A stretch of DNA of 48,646 nucleotides from Pseudomonas botevensis (GTDB lineage Bacteria > Pseudomonadota > Gammaproteobacteria > Pseudomonadales > Pseudomonadaceae). This document shows positions 22,678-31,305 of this stretch, piece by piece (positions within the stretch are counted from its first letter, which is position 1; each line of letters begins with the position of its first letter). The stretch is from the NCBI RefSeq assembly GCF_019145475.1, contig NZ_JAHTKI010000032.1, positions 1 through 48,646 on the forward strand, given 5' to 3'. Position numbers and translations under genes: made by a program. The notes beneath the pieces were generated by a model. That model was not told the origin of the DNA, did no database searches, and worked only from the letters and a program-made list of their open reading frames with translations.

Positions 22678-22964
22678 CGCGGCAGGCTCACTTCGCCGTC
22701 GGGCGGGTTGGCGATATCGGCGGGAAAGCACGCGGCTTCGCTGGCATCCACGGTGATGGGCAACTGAAGCGTGATGATCAGTTGACCTCCGACGCGCTCC
22801 ACTGGCTGGACCACCCGGGAGCAGCCGACAGCCTCGGCCGGCAGTTGCGCGCCGTCGGGCAGTGCCGTGAAGTCGAAGGTTTCACCATCAATCGTGAGCG
22901 CATCACCCAACTTGGAAAGGGTCATTACTCCCTCCATGCGCGCGGGGGAAAGTTTGATAATCAT
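22674..22964 (-). CDS. Hypothetical phage protein downstream of the tail fibre
   Basis: This 96-residue protein has a strong SD (AAGGAG) before ATG 22964. It is predicted to be mostly beta, with no membrane segment; LGDALTIDGETFDFTALPDG and LIITLQLPITVDASEAACFP are characteristic. It lies 10 bases after the fibre gene and overlaps the following small gene, so the three are one unit. A role in fibre or adhesin assembly is inferred from position only. Confidence 0.65.
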   Translation of the reverse strand: MIIKLSPARMEGVMTLSKLGDALTIDGETFDFTALPDGAQLPAEAVGCSRVVQPVERVGGQLIITLQLPITVDASEAACFPADIANPPDGEVSLPR

Positions 22965-22974
22965 GCAGTTCTCC

Positions 22975-23976
22975 TTAGAACCAGCGGCCGACAGCCATGA
23001 GACGCGAAGCCCGGCCGGTTGAGTCGCTGTAAAAGGCTACGCGGATCCAAGAGACAGCAGTGACAGTCGGCGCCGCTGCTAACCCGATGACTCCACCGCC
23101 TGTGTTCACCGCGCCGGTAACAACCGGATCAGTTCCTGGCGCAAAGGCGGCAGGATAAGTCCACGTCGACGGAGCACTGTTCCAACCGCTACCTGTTGCC
23201 GTAGTGGCTGTGGTGGCACCAGTTACATACCAGCAAATTTGCGTGCCATCAGCAAACCTCACCCAGGTGCCGTTGACGTTCGACCCGCTCTCGACCACGT
23301 TGCGCCCGGCCAATTGCAGGCCGACGGGCACGTTCAACACCCCAGCATAGGAATAGGTCATGAAGGGGCCGCCGGCGGTGTTGGCCTGGTTGACCGACCT
23401 CCAACTGAAGCCGCCAGTCCCGCCGCCCTGGTTGCAGGTGAACGACACCGCGCCAGACATCCCACTGCCGTTACCGGTTTCATTCCAGGCAAAGAACCCA
23501 CCGCCACCGGAAGGCACGGCGCCGGTGATCACTCGCAGAGAATTCAAGATCGGTGCGTAAGCGCCGCCAGCCGTCGGCATAATGCCGAGCGCCGCCATCA
23601 GTTCGGTATTGGAGTTGACCGCTACGCCGGTGCCGCCCTTACTGAGCGGTAGAATGTCGTAGTTGCCGGTTGTGCCGAGCGCTGACATCTTCGGGCCGTA
23701 GTTGCTCACCCATTCCCGGACCTGGTCAGCCAGACCCTTCTGGTATCCCTGAATTGGTGCGACCGCATAGCTCGCTCCCGATGCCGTTGGTCCAAGATAC
23801 GGCGGGATGATCGAGATCACCGTATCGCTCGCGACGTTCGCCAGCTCGTACTGGCGACCGTCCGGCCCAATAAATGCGTCACCGTTGCGCGTGTTTGCCG
23901 CGAACGCCGTATTTACGCCGGTCACGGTGTTTGAATTTTGGGTGACAGAAACCGTCCCCTGTCTGTGCCAAGGCAT
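22975..23976 (-). CDS. Phage tail fibre / receptor-binding protein
   Basis: The start is ATG 23976 (AGGA 8 bases upstream); a TTG at 23997 overlaps the terminator T-run and is unlikely. The product is 333 residues. The N-terminal 60 residues (GTVSVTQNSNTVTGVNTAFA) form a beta attachment module seen in siphophage tip proteins. The middle has the fibre motif LSKGGTGVAVNSNTELMAAL, and the C-terminal half is glycine/threonine-rich with an adhesin-like end (WIRVAFYSDSTGRASRLMAV). It should bind the cell surface receptor. Confidence 0.8.
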   Translation of the reverse strand: MPWHRQGTVSVTQNSNTVTGVNTAFAANTRNGDAFIGPDGRQYELANVASDTVISIIPPYLGPTASGASYAVAPIQGYQKGLADQVREWVSNYGPKMSALGTTGNYDILPLSKGGTGVAVNSNTELMAALGIMPTAGGAYAPILNSLRVITGAVPSGGGGFFAWNETGNGSGMSGAVSFTCNQGGGTGGFSWRSVNQANTAGGPFMTYSYAGVLNVPVGLQLAGRNVVESGSNVNGTWVRFADGTQICWYVTGATTATTATGSGWNSAPSTWTYPAAFAPGTDPVVTGAVNTGGGVIGLAAAPTVTAVSWIRVAFYSDSTGRASRLMAVGRWF

Positions 23977-23995
23977 GGCGAATCCTATTTTTGGC

Positions 23996-24020
23996 AAAAA
24001 AAAGCCCGCACTGAGCGGGC
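23996..24020 (-). terminator. Intrinsic terminator before the tail fibre gene
   Basis: Read leftward, GCCCGC-TCAGT-GCGGGC is followed by eight T residues, ending about 20 bases before the fibre ATG. Confidence 0.85.
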
Positions 24021-24039
24021 ACCATAATTCGACGCTGAT

Positions 24040-24894
24040 TCATTGATACGGAAATGGCAGGCCAGCAGTACGTATCACCAACGCAGTGGGAGCAACATCC
24101 GGGATTCCCCAGAAATTATCTCCCGCCGGAACCCCAGGACCTTGAGTGGTAAACCCAATCGTCGTGGCTCCGGCGGCACCGAACATGAAGCTGATACCTC
24201 CAGTTCGACCATAGGCACCCTCTGACGCAGACACTGTGTAACCTGGTCCGGCACTGCTATTCATGCATACCGCTGCACGGGACCAAGGTAGATGGGCCGC
24301 GTACTCCTCTCCGCCCAGCGCAATATCCACCCTGCAATCCATTGCCGGCGCATTACCGTTTCGCCGCTGGATGTTGTAACCGCCAGCGTATGTCGTGCGA
24401 TACCAACCGCTTAAGTTGCCCGGCCAAGGCTCTGGTTTCGCTGGAGCAGGCACAGCCGCGATGACGTTCAGCGGAGGCTGGAGCGAATTGAAGGACAGTC
24501 GACCGTCTTCCAAGAACGTCTTCAGATATGGGCTCCCGGCAATGTTGTTCGCCATCAGGTCAAAGCAGTAATATTTGGTGTTCTCGTCAGCGTTGATGTA
24601 GATAAACGTCATGCTGTTGCCGCTTCGGGACACGCCATTCAAGCAGCCGGAACCGGTGATGAAAACAATCGGCGAGATCGCGTTCACCACAGTGAATCCG
24701 TGGGCTGGATCGACCCGCACGGGATCCGGCGACCAACTGGCCCCGTTCCCTGGATCCGCCGCAGACCTCAAGTAGTATCGCGACCAGTTCTCAATGAACG
24801 TAAAGTTTCCACTCTTCACCAAGCCGTAGCAGATCTTGGTGGTATCAAAAAGAAGCTCGCCGCTTTCTTTCGTCACTACGATTCTTGCGGCCAT
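24040..24894 (-). CDS. Uncharacterised phage tail-tip-region protein
   Basis: The start is ATG 24894, overlapping the upstream stop (TGATG); 284 residues. It is predicted to be beta-rich with no membrane segment. Recognisable stretches are ARIVVTKESGELLFDTTKIC near the start and a glycine-rich C-terminus. I do not recognise a named family. Its place between gpJ and the tail fibre suggests a virion protein at the tail tip or a fibre-associated decoration. Confidence 0.65.
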   Translation of the reverse strand: MAARIVVTKESGELLFDTTKICYGLVKSGNFTFIENWSRYYLRSAADPGNGASWSPDPVRVDPAHGFTVVNAISPIVFITGSGCLNGVSRSGNSMTFIYINADENTKYYCFDLMANNIAGSPYLKTFLEDGRLSFNSLQPPLNVIAAVPAPAKPEPWPGNLSGWYRTTYAGGYNIQRRNGNAPAMDCRVDIALGGEEYAAHLPWSRAAVCMNSSAGPGYTVSASEGAYGRTGGISFMFGAAGATTIGFTTQGPGVPAGDNFWGIPDVAPTALVIRTAGLPFPYQ

Positions 24895-25196
24895 CAGTAA
24901 TATCCAAAGTAGATCTGGCAGTTGGCAGAGAAGTAGCCCCACCCGTTAGTGTTGTAGGAATAACCCCACGACAAGGTCGTTCCAGACAGCGTTACGGCTG
25001 GTCTTTTGCCTTTCTCCCGCTGCAGATCGACCAAAGGCACAACGATAAAGAACATCGTCTTACCAGGCGGTGGAGACGGAATCGAGGTAGAACCGTCGGC
25101 ACCAGCCGTCACTACGCTACCCACCATCTGGCTGATCTTCATCGTCATATCCACCAGTGTCACGCCAGCAGAAGTCTTCAACGTCATTCCGGTCAT
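24894..25196 (-). CDS. Small phage protein downstream of gpJ
   Basis: This 100-residue protein starts one base after the gpJ stop and its own stop overlaps the next ATG, so translation should be coupled. It is beta-rich with aromatic C-terminal strands (WGYSYNTNGWGYFSANCQIY). It has no membrane segment. The function is not known; position suggests a tail-tip accessory. Confidence 0.65.
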   Translation of the reverse strand: MTGMTLKTSAGVTLVDMTMKISQMVGSVVTAGADGSTSIPSPPPGKTMFFIVVPLVDLQREKGKRPAVTLSGTTLSWGYSYNTNGWGYFSANCQIYFGYY

Positions 25197-25197
25197 G

Positions 25198-28100
25198 TCA
25201 TAGGCTCATGTCGATGCCCACCACACCGTTAGGGTGATAGAACTTGATTGACGTGTTGGATATCTGCAGGCGCCCGGCACCGTTGGTTCCGTTCATTTCC
25301 CAAGCTCCGGTCTTTGGCAGCATCCAGCCTTGATAGCCCGGGATGTAGTCGGTGGACTGGAGAGATCCGCCGATTTTCGCGTTGGTGATAGTGCCGTCCT
25401 GGATGAATGCCGAGTTCATGAACACCTGCCCGCCCTGCACCGCAAACGGCACCGAGATGGCTCCGCCCGCAATGGTGTTGACTATCGCGAACCGATCAGC
25501 CGCAACCAGGAACTGGCTCTGCACGCCGGCACCGTTATTCTCAATGCCCAGCCCAATACCAGCAGCGACGTACTGCCCCCCTGCCGTAATCTGCATTTTC
25601 ACCGACCACATCGTCGTCAGCTTGCCAGCAGTATCCGCGTAAGCCGAGGAAGTCTGCTGAATAGCGGCCGAGTTCTGGCCTACCGAAACGTTGAGCTGGT
25701 CGATCTGTGTCGCCGTTGCTGAAGCGTTGGTTGCCACCACCTGTTCCAACTGGGTGATGTTCGCTTCGTTTGCGGCAATTTTTGCGTCGAAGGTAGTGAT
25801 ACGTCGGGCTGTTGCTTCGTTTTCCGAGGCTCGAACCTTGGTTTCAGTAGCCATCGCGGCCACGCTGGTGAATCCTTCCACCGCATCCGCAAGATCGCCT
25901 CTGCCATCGTCGCCCCGATACGAAGCGCGCAGCGCCTGGAACGCTGTCGCCTGTGCAGTGACCACTCCGTCAAGCTCAGTGATTTCGGCTGTGTTCGTTG
26001 CGACCTGCTGAGCCAGTCCATTGGCGGTTTGCACCGTCTGGCCGACATCGAGCCAATAGGCCGGGTTCGGCGGCGGTGTGTTGACCGGAACATCTCCAGT
26101 GGCCTGATAGATCCGCTTGCCGACCACCACAAGGTCATACTCGATGTACGTGGCATCGGGGTCATAGGACTTTAGGCTGTCCAAAGCATCGATCTGCGCC
26201 TGAAGGCCTGGGATTTTGTCGATCTCGTCGAGAATGTCCTGACCCAACTCCGTGCGACCGATCTGGCCGGCGATCATGTCGAGGATGTCGGCAGCGTTCG
26301 AACTAGCCTGACCCTGGACGCCGATGCCCGCCGGATACCACGGCCCGATGTTGCCGATGCGGTCGACGATGCGCGCCCAGAAGTAGAACGTAGCGCCAGC
26401 CCGCAGGCCCTGCATCGAAAAGTCACTCTGCGGGTAGGCCAGATCGGTCAGCTTGGTGGCGACCTCCAAGCTGGTGGTCGGGCCGTACCAGATTTCCGTA
26501 CGCTGGCTGTCCTCGGCACCAGCAGGGAAACCCCATTTCAGGTAAATGCCGAAGATCAGCGGCGTGGCCGTCAGGTAACTCACCGCCGGCGGCAAGCCCT
26601 CCTTGCCTTTCAGGTGAGTCAGGATCGAGTTACGCCATGACGACGTGATGTCGAAAGCGCTCACCGCGCGAACACGGGCCACGTAATCACCGGCGTAAAT
26701 CCCCACCACGTCCACGTTGGTCATGCCGGTGCGCTGGACCTTGATCCAGTTGCCGCTGTCCTTGCGCCATTCCACGTCATAGCCGACCGCGCCGTCCACG
26801 GCGGGCCAACTGATCGTCATAGTGGCCACGGCCAAGCCCTGGACAACCGACGATGTCGACGCCAGGCTGACGCTTGCCGGCGCCGGCACCACGGTGATCG
26901 GAATCACGCTGATCGGCCGCTCCTCCAGGCGCGCGCCGGTGTCGATATGCGCGAACTTGCTTGGGTCGAACTGCAAGGCGCTGATCTCGAAGTCGCCTTC
27001 GACCGTGCGCCGGGTCCGCAACACGCGATACAGTGGAATCGCCAGGTCATCCGCGTCGAGCGCCCACTGCAACTGCGCCACCGGCGGCTCGCTGTAGGCG
27101 ACCGTGACAGTCACGGCGCGGCCGTTGACGCTTTGCACGGTGCGCCCTTCCGCGCGGCCGCCTGGCAAATTGATGATCAACCGGTCGCCGGCCTTGGCCT
27201 GGGTGTCGCGATCGAGAGTCACCACCCGACCAGCCACTGCCGAAATGCGCCCGCCGACCTCCCGGCCGGCCAGCAGCGAGTCGGCCACCGGGATGATGTG
27301 GCCCGGTAGCGGTATCACGCCCTCCATGCCGGTCTTGAACGACACGGTCCGGTCCTGATTGTTGCTAAGGATCGCCCACTTGCCCCGGCGCTGAGCTTCA
27401 GAGGCCCGGGTGCAGCCAATGGCGCTCAGCTCAGTCGGGCGGTCGCCATAGCGCCGTTGCAGATCCAGATCGGCGAACGGAATAACGTCGGTGTCGTAGT
27501 TGTTGGCCGGGTTGTCGTAGCTGACCAGAGCGCGGGTGAACCGGGTCTTCGCCGAGGCGCTGCCATACGAGAACTTGCCATTGATTACGTTGGACCGTGT
27601 GAAGACGTAGTCGATGTCCTGGGCGCGCGGCATGTCCGCCTGCATCACCAATTGGCCCTGAGCCCAATAGGTCATACCTCGGTAAATCGCCGAGATATCC
27701 CGCAGCAACGACCACGCATCGGCCTTGCCCTGCAGGTTCAGGTCACAGAGAAAGCGCGGCTCCTGCCCATTCAGGCCATCCGGCACCAACTGATCACAGT
27801 ATTGGGCAATCCGGTACAGCTCCCATTTGTCGACCATGAACGGCTTGATGCGCTTGCCCAGGCCGAACATGTCGTTCGTGCAGATGCCGTAGGTGATCCA
27901 TGCCGGGTTGTTGGTCCAGGCCGACTTCATCGAGCCGTCCCATGTCCCCGTGTAGGTGCGCAGGATCGGGTCGTAGTTGCTCGGCACCATCCAGCGGCGG
28001 GCATTGCACTCCACGGTCACGGCCGGGATGTTGGTGAACTGCTCGGCGTCGAACTCGATGTAGAGCAGCGCGGTGTTCGGGTAACGCAGCTTGGCATCGA

Positions 28101-28752
28101 TCACCTCCGTGATGCCTGCGATCAGCATGGTGTCGGCGATCTTGTTGCTGTTCTGGTTGGGCGTCAGGCGCCGGACGCGGATCTGCCAGCCGGTGGTAGC
28201 GTTTGGCAAGTCAACCCGGACCGAGCGCTCGTAGCGTGTGGTGGTTTTGCCGTCAACGGCGCCAGGGTACACCTGTTGGTAAGCGCCGCCGTCCGTGGCG
28301 ATGTCGATCGCGTATTCGATGCGGTAACCGCCGACATTGCCCTGGTCGTCCGAACGCTGAAGTGCCGGCCAAGCGAAGCGCATACGGACGGCCGACAACT
28401 GAGTGTTGGTGATCGAGCGCACCCACGGCGCATCGCTGCGCAGCTCGACGTTCAACGACGTCTCGTTCTCCACGGACGGAATGCCCGGGATATAGGTCTG
28501 ATCGACCGAACCGGGCCGCCAGTCCCACTTCACGTTCGGGAAGTTGTAATTGCCACTGGCATCGCGGATCGGGGTGTTGTCCAAGTAGATGTCGTAATCA
28601 GTCGGTACGCCATCAAACTCGCCCTCGCCCACGGCAATCAGGATTTTCGCGAGGTTGGTCGAGCGCAGGCTATCGCTGGCTTCGACCGGCGATTTCGGCT
28701 TGCTGCTGCCGCCCTTCTCGCCGTGGATCTCGATGTTTTCCGCTGCGCCCAT
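25198..28752 (-). CDS. Host specificity / central tail fibre protein gpJ
   Basis: This is an 1184-residue protein, the usual size for lambda gpJ. The N-terminal region (about 1-620) forms the tail-tip body, with EKGGSSKPKSPVEASDSLRS near the start and WAILSNNQDRTV further on. Fibronectin type III-like domains follow (about 630-830, with VGYDVEWRKDSGNWIKV). The C-terminal part is a helical stalk with repeated coiled segments and a DUF1983-type domain (about 1020-1115, MWSVKMQITAGGQYVAAGI). It joins the tail tube to the receptor. GGAGG precedes the ATG. Confidence 0.92.
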   Translation of the reverse strand: MGAAENIEIHGEKGGSSKPKSPVEASDSLRSTNLAKILIAVGEGEFDGVPTDYDIYLDNTPIRDASGNYNFPNVKWDWRPGSVDQTYIPGIPSVENETSLNVELRSDAPWVRSITNTQLSAVRMRFAWPALQRSDDQGNVGGYRIEYAIDIATDGGAYQQVYPGAVDGKTTTRYERSVRVDLPNATTGWQIRVRRLTPNQNSNKIADTMLIAGITEVIDAKLRYPNTALLYIEFDAEQFTNIPAVTVECNARRWMVPSNYDPILRTYTGTWDGSMKSAWTNNPAWITYGICTNDMFGLGKRIKPFMVDKWELYRIAQYCDQLVPDGLNGQEPRFLCDLNLQGKADAWSLLRDISAIYRGMTYWAQGQLVMQADMPRAQDIDYVFTRSNVINGKFSYGSASAKTRFTRALVSYDNPANNYDTDVIPFADLDLQRRYGDRPTELSAIGCTRASEAQRRGKWAILSNNQDRTVSFKTGMEGVIPLPGHIIPVADSLLAGREVGGRISAVAGRVVTLDRDTQAKAGDRLIINLPGGRAEGRTVQSVNGRAVTVTVAYSEPPVAQLQWALDADDLAIPLYRVLRTRRTVEGDFEISALQFDPSKFAHIDTGARLEERPISVIPITVVPAPASVSLASTSSVVQGLAVATMTISWPAVDGAVGYDVEWRKDSGNWIKVQRTGMTNVDVVGIYAGDYVARVRAVSAFDITSSWRNSILTHLKGKEGLPPAVSYLTATPLIFGIYLKWGFPAGAEDSQRTEIWYGPTTSLEVATKLTDLAYPQSDFSMQGLRAGATFYFWARIVDRIGNIGPWYPAGIGVQGQASSNAADILDMIAGQIGRTELGQDILDEIDKIPGLQAQIDALDSLKSYDPDATYIEYDLVVVGKRIYQATGDVPVNTPPPNPAYWLDVGQTVQTANGLAQQVATNTAEITELDGVVTAQATAFQALRASYRGDDGRGDLADAVEGFTSVAAMATETKVRASENEATARRITTFDAKIAANEANITQLEQVVATNASATATQIDQLNVSVGQNSAAIQQTSSAYADTAGKLTTMWSVKMQITAGGQYVAAGIGLGIENNGAGVQSQFLVAADRFAIVNTIAGGAISVPFAVQGGQVFMNSAFIQDGTITNAKIGGSLQSTDYIPGYQGWMLPKTGAWEMNGTNGAGRLQISNTSIKFYHPNGVVGIDMSL

Positions 28753-28768
28753 GCTTTCCTCCAGGCAT

Positions 28769-28791
28769 AAAAAAACCGCCTCGCGGGCGGT
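28769..28791 (-). terminator. Intrinsic terminator before gpJ
   Basis: Read leftward, CCGCCCGCGAGGCGG is followed by seven T residues and, 5 bases on, by the gpJ SD GGAGG. It is almost identical to the terminator-leader of the endolysin gene. Confidence 0.8.
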
Positions 28792-28810
28792 CGGTGTGCT
28801 GCTGTCCTGA

Positions 28811-29407
28811 TTACATTTTGTCTTCAGCCAGGATCGAGGCCGAGATGATCATCCCGCCCCACCGGCGCCGACCGATGCAGATCGGCACCGGGTTGCCACT
28901 GGCTGTGGTGTTCTTGGCGCTGCCGAAGGCATATGACGGGGAGTTTTCGGGGGATGCGCTCTGCTTCAGGCCTGACGCCTGCGGGCTGAGCATTTGGATG
29001 ACGCCGCCGGCAGTCATTGCAATGCCAGCAGAAAATAGGGATGGTCCGGCGCCGCCAGCGAAGAAAGATGCTGCAATCAGCACCACGCCAATAATCGTTT
29101 GGAGTACGCCAGCTCGCTTGCTCCCGGAGATCACTGGAACAATGCGAATTTCACGCGCTCCTCCCAGTGCAAAATCTGTCTCGCCGACATTCTTGCGATT
29201 ACGAAAAATGGCGAATCGCATGCCTTTTCGATCCAAATCTTTGATCGCGGACTCAAACCCGTCGATTGTGTATTTCAATGCTTTGAATGCCTCGCCAACT
29301 GACTTACTGCCGAGCTCCCGGTAATGCACGCGCCCGAAAAGCCGAGCCAGCGGACCGGAAAGTAGAATGGTTGTCATTGCTGAACCCGAGGGTGTTGCCG
29401 TAATCAC
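28811..29407 (-). CDS. Tail assembly protein gpI
   Basis: The start is GTG 29407, chosen because GGAG lies 7 bases before it; ATG 29377 lacks an SD. The product is 198 residues. The N-terminal domain (about 12-95) has the ubiquitin-like pattern of gpI proteins (TTILLSGPLARLFGRVHYRE). A hydrophobic glycine-rich helix follows (about 118-145, VLQTIIGVVLIAASFFAGGA), and the C-terminus ends with NPVPICIGRRRWGGMIISAS. It helps gpJ assemble at the tail tip. Confidence 0.85.
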   Translation of the reverse strand: MITATPSGSAMTTILLSGPLARLFGRVHYRELGSKSVGEAFKALKYTIDGFESAIKDLDRKGMRFAIFRNRKNVGETDFALGGAREIRIVPVISGSKRAGVLQTIIGVVLIAASFFAGGAGPSLFSAGIAMTAGGVIQMLSPQASGLKQSASPENSPSYAFGSAKNTTASGNPVPICIGRRRWGGMIISASILAEDKM

Positions 29408-29423
29408 AGGTTTTCTCCTGACG

Positions 29424-29450
29424 AAAAAAAACCGCCATTTGGCGGTTTTG
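29424..29450 (-). terminator. Intrinsic terminator before gpI
   Basis: Read leftward, AAAACCGCC-AAAT-GGCGGTTTT is followed by further T residues. It lies just before the gpI SD and after the inserted lipoprotein genes, so it would also isolate them. Confidence 0.85.
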
Positions 29451-29465
29451 ATTAAATTTATCGAC

Positions 29466-29810
29466 TCACAAGCACTCGCGCACAGCAGCTTCAAGCGCTC
29501 CTCTGCCCCACATCTTTGACCAAGGCATTCGCTGATACAGCGCAACTCTACTACCCGTGCCAGCGCTCGAAACTTCAAGAACCTCATCGGTTGTCATGTC
29601 CGTTGCGACGACCAGTCGATATCCGTTCTCTGTTTCAGACATAGTCGAAGTCGAGCGCTGCTCTTGCCATCTCGGGAATACGCAAAGAGCGTACTTCTTG
29701 GCCGATTTGGTACTGGATGCACTGATGGTTGGATCGTTCTTTTTCACGTCTCCCGGTGAGGCGCACCCCGCCAACAGCGCTACCGCCAGCGCTCCTACGA
29801 TCAATTTCAT
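29466..29810 (-). CDS. Prophage lipoprotein A (paralogue of 30003-30353)
   Basis: The start is ATG 29810 with AGGAG upstream; 114 residues. The signal peptide ends in LLAGC (Cys near 16), so the mature protein is lipid-anchored. The body is beta-rich with a conserved Cys (YALCVFPRWQEQ) and a C-terminal AAVRECL. It aligns along its length with the next lipoprotein. It is inserted between the gpK and gpI tail genes. Phage lipoproteins of this kind can block superinfection or DNA entry; that function is only a hypothesis here. Confidence 0.7.
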   Translation of the reverse strand: MKLIVGALAVALLAGCASPGDVKKNDPTISASSTKSAKKYALCVFPRWQEQRSTSTMSETENGYRLVVATDMTTDEVLEVSSAGTGSRVALYQRMPWSKMWGRGALEAAVRECL

Positions 29811-30002
29811 GCAGGTCACTCCTGTGGGAAAGGGTGGACGATATCACTGGGGCGTTTGGAACTGAAAAAGCCTGCACTGGGCCGGGGGTTCACTCTGATG
29901 ATCATCCCAGTTGGCTGAACCCAGACGCAACAAGCCCAGCATGGGGTTGCGCCTGATAAAAACATCACGTCAGAGCACAACGCTATGACCCCGTACGCAC
30001 GC

Positions 30003-30353
30003 TCAGAGACACCCGCGTATTGCGTCAGCTCTCCGATCGCGCCGCGACTCGAAGATCGTAGACATGAAGTAAACCTCGATCTCAGTGCCAGTTGCAGTAG
30101 GAATGAAATCAGCAAACTCGACTTCACCAGCACTCACCACAGTTTTGCCACCACCCTGACGCGGCTGAAGGGACACCTCATGAATCGCCCCTCCCCACTT
30201 CTGGCTCTGCCAGGCAAACAACGTACATTCGGCAACAGTGGATGCGTCCTTTTGGCTTGTGAGGCTACGCGAAGGCCCTCCCGCGCGTTTTTCATCCATC
30301 GTCGAGCACCCAGTCAAAACCAGTACGCCCATTACTCCTATCAAAAATCGCAT
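30003..30353 (-). CDS. Prophage lipoprotein B (paralogue of 29466-29810)
   Basis: The start is ATG 30353, just after GGAGG; 116 residues. The signal peptide ends in VLTGC (Cys near 16). Like lipoprotein A it has a conserved Cys-aromatic motif (CTLFAWQSQKWGG), a central beta region (ATGTEIEVYFMS) and a C-terminal AIRGCL. The two are probably ancient duplicates. It is divergent from the rightward gene at 30489 across a 135-base gap that should hold promoters for both. Confidence 0.7.
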   Translation of the reverse strand: MRFLIGVMGVLVLTGCSTMDEKRAGGPSRSLTSQKDASTVAECTLFAWQSQKWGGAIHEVSLQPRQGGGKTVVSAGEVEFADFIPTATGTEIEVYFMSTIFESRRDRRADAIRGCL

Positions 30354-30488
30354 GTGATCCCTCCATTGAAATGGGTGACTGTAGCGCGGACCTGGCCGGG
30401 CATCCAGCGTGGATGAAATGACAGTACCAAGATTGGATCCACTCATAGTAGCGTTGCGCCAACATCAACTGAGCGATGAGGAATCAGC

Positions 30489-30794
30489 GTGGCCAATAAC
30501 ACGGATTTGGATGAGGCCGTTTTCCAATATTTACTGATCAAGAATCAAACTGGTAAAGCGGGTTTTTACACTGATGTAGAGGTGCTACGAAAAGATCTCG
30601 AGAAGCAATTGGATAAACCAATCTCAGCAACCCAGATAAAAACCGCCATAGAAAGTACCCGATACACACAGCGCGATTTCTTGGGCAATGTCACTGGAAT
30701 TTCGCCTTACCAAACTGTGTACCAAGACAAGGAATTGTTTCAGGTTTTAATGCCCACGTTTGTATCTGACTCTCCTTCTACGTGGGGCTGGTGA
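30489..30794 (+). CDS. Inserted rightward small protein of unknown function
   Basis: The start is GTG 30489, 7 bases after GAGGA; 101 residues. It is hydrophilic and largely helical at the N-terminus (DLDEAVFQYLLIKNQTGKAG), with no membrane segment. Its base composition is more AT-rich than the neighbouring tail genes, and it is opposite in direction to the late operon, which fits an independently expressed moron gene. I do not recognise a family. Confidence 0.6.
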   Translation: MANNTDLDEAVFQYLLIKNQTGKAGFYTDVEVLRKDLEKQLDKPISATQIKTAIESTRYTQRDFLGNVTGISPYQTVYQDKELFQVLMPTFVSDSPSTWGW

Positions 30795-30875
30795 AGGATT
30801 CCTCAGTCCTTTGCCTGCAAGCCCAAGGACTGGGATTGCGCCAATTTCGGCGCGGATAACGCAAGGAAAGTTAAA

Positions 30876-31100
30876 ATGAGTAACGACGTCCAGGACGTAT
30901 TGAATTACACCGGTTCTACACTGGCTACTCTGCACTGCATGATCTGTGGCTTGACAAAGCAGCTTAGCGAAGCGGGCGGCCCGGCAGCCGTTGAAGCCGC
31001 GAAGCAGCATGCGGTCAAGGCCGCAAAATCGTACCCACCAAATCCTGATGTAGCGCCGGATATTCCCGGTATTGAGGCGTTTTTCAATAGCTATAAATAA
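30876..31100 (+). CDS. Inserted rightward small protein, second gene
   Basis: This is a 74-residue protein with an SD (AAGGAAAG) before ATG 30876. A helix-rich N-terminus carries a Cys-x-x-Cys (LHCMICGLTKQL); the middle is Ala/Lys-rich and the C-terminus reads PDIPGIEAFFNSYK. It follows the 30489 gene by 81 bases in the same direction and overlaps the convergent gene at 31091 by 10 bases. It is a likely moron with no family assignment. Confidence 0.6.
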   Translation: MSNDVQDVLNYTGSTLATLHCMICGLTKQLSEAGGPAAVEAAKQHAVKAAKSYPPNPDVAPDIPGIEAFFNSYK

Positions 31101-31279
31101 CGTTTATCAGCCTGCTCAATCGAAATCACGCGTTCTTCGAGCAGACTAAGTCTCTCATTTACACTGGCATCCGACTCCAGAGTGAATTTGCCAGCATCAA
31201 TGATGAACTGTCCCTTTGTAAGCCGCCAGACCGGCTCTCCGCTGGCGGTTTTTGCTGCTGATTCGATCACACTTTTCAT
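31091..31279 (-). CDS. Small phage protein downstream of gpK
   Basis: The start is ATG 31279 with GGAGA upstream; 62 residues. It is soluble, with a short beta hairpin (QFIIDAGKFTLESD) then a C-terminal helix (VNERLSLLEERVISIEQADK). It follows the gpK gene by about 26 bases in the late-operon direction and ends inside the 3' end of the convergent rightward gene. The function is unknown. Confidence 0.6.
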   Translation of the reverse strand: MKSVIESAAKTASGEPVWRLTKGQFIIDAGKFTLESDASVNERLSLLEERVISIEQADKRYL

Positions 31280-31305
31280 TTCTTCTCCAACGGCTGCGCC
31301 GCATC

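Noticed and set aside
22975..28752. Diversity-generating retroelement acting on fibre genes
   Set aside because: No reverse transcriptase and no template/variable repeat pair seen in the window.
29864..29881. Terminator between the two lipoprotein genes
   Set aside because: Stem of only about four pairs before the T-run; too weak to call.
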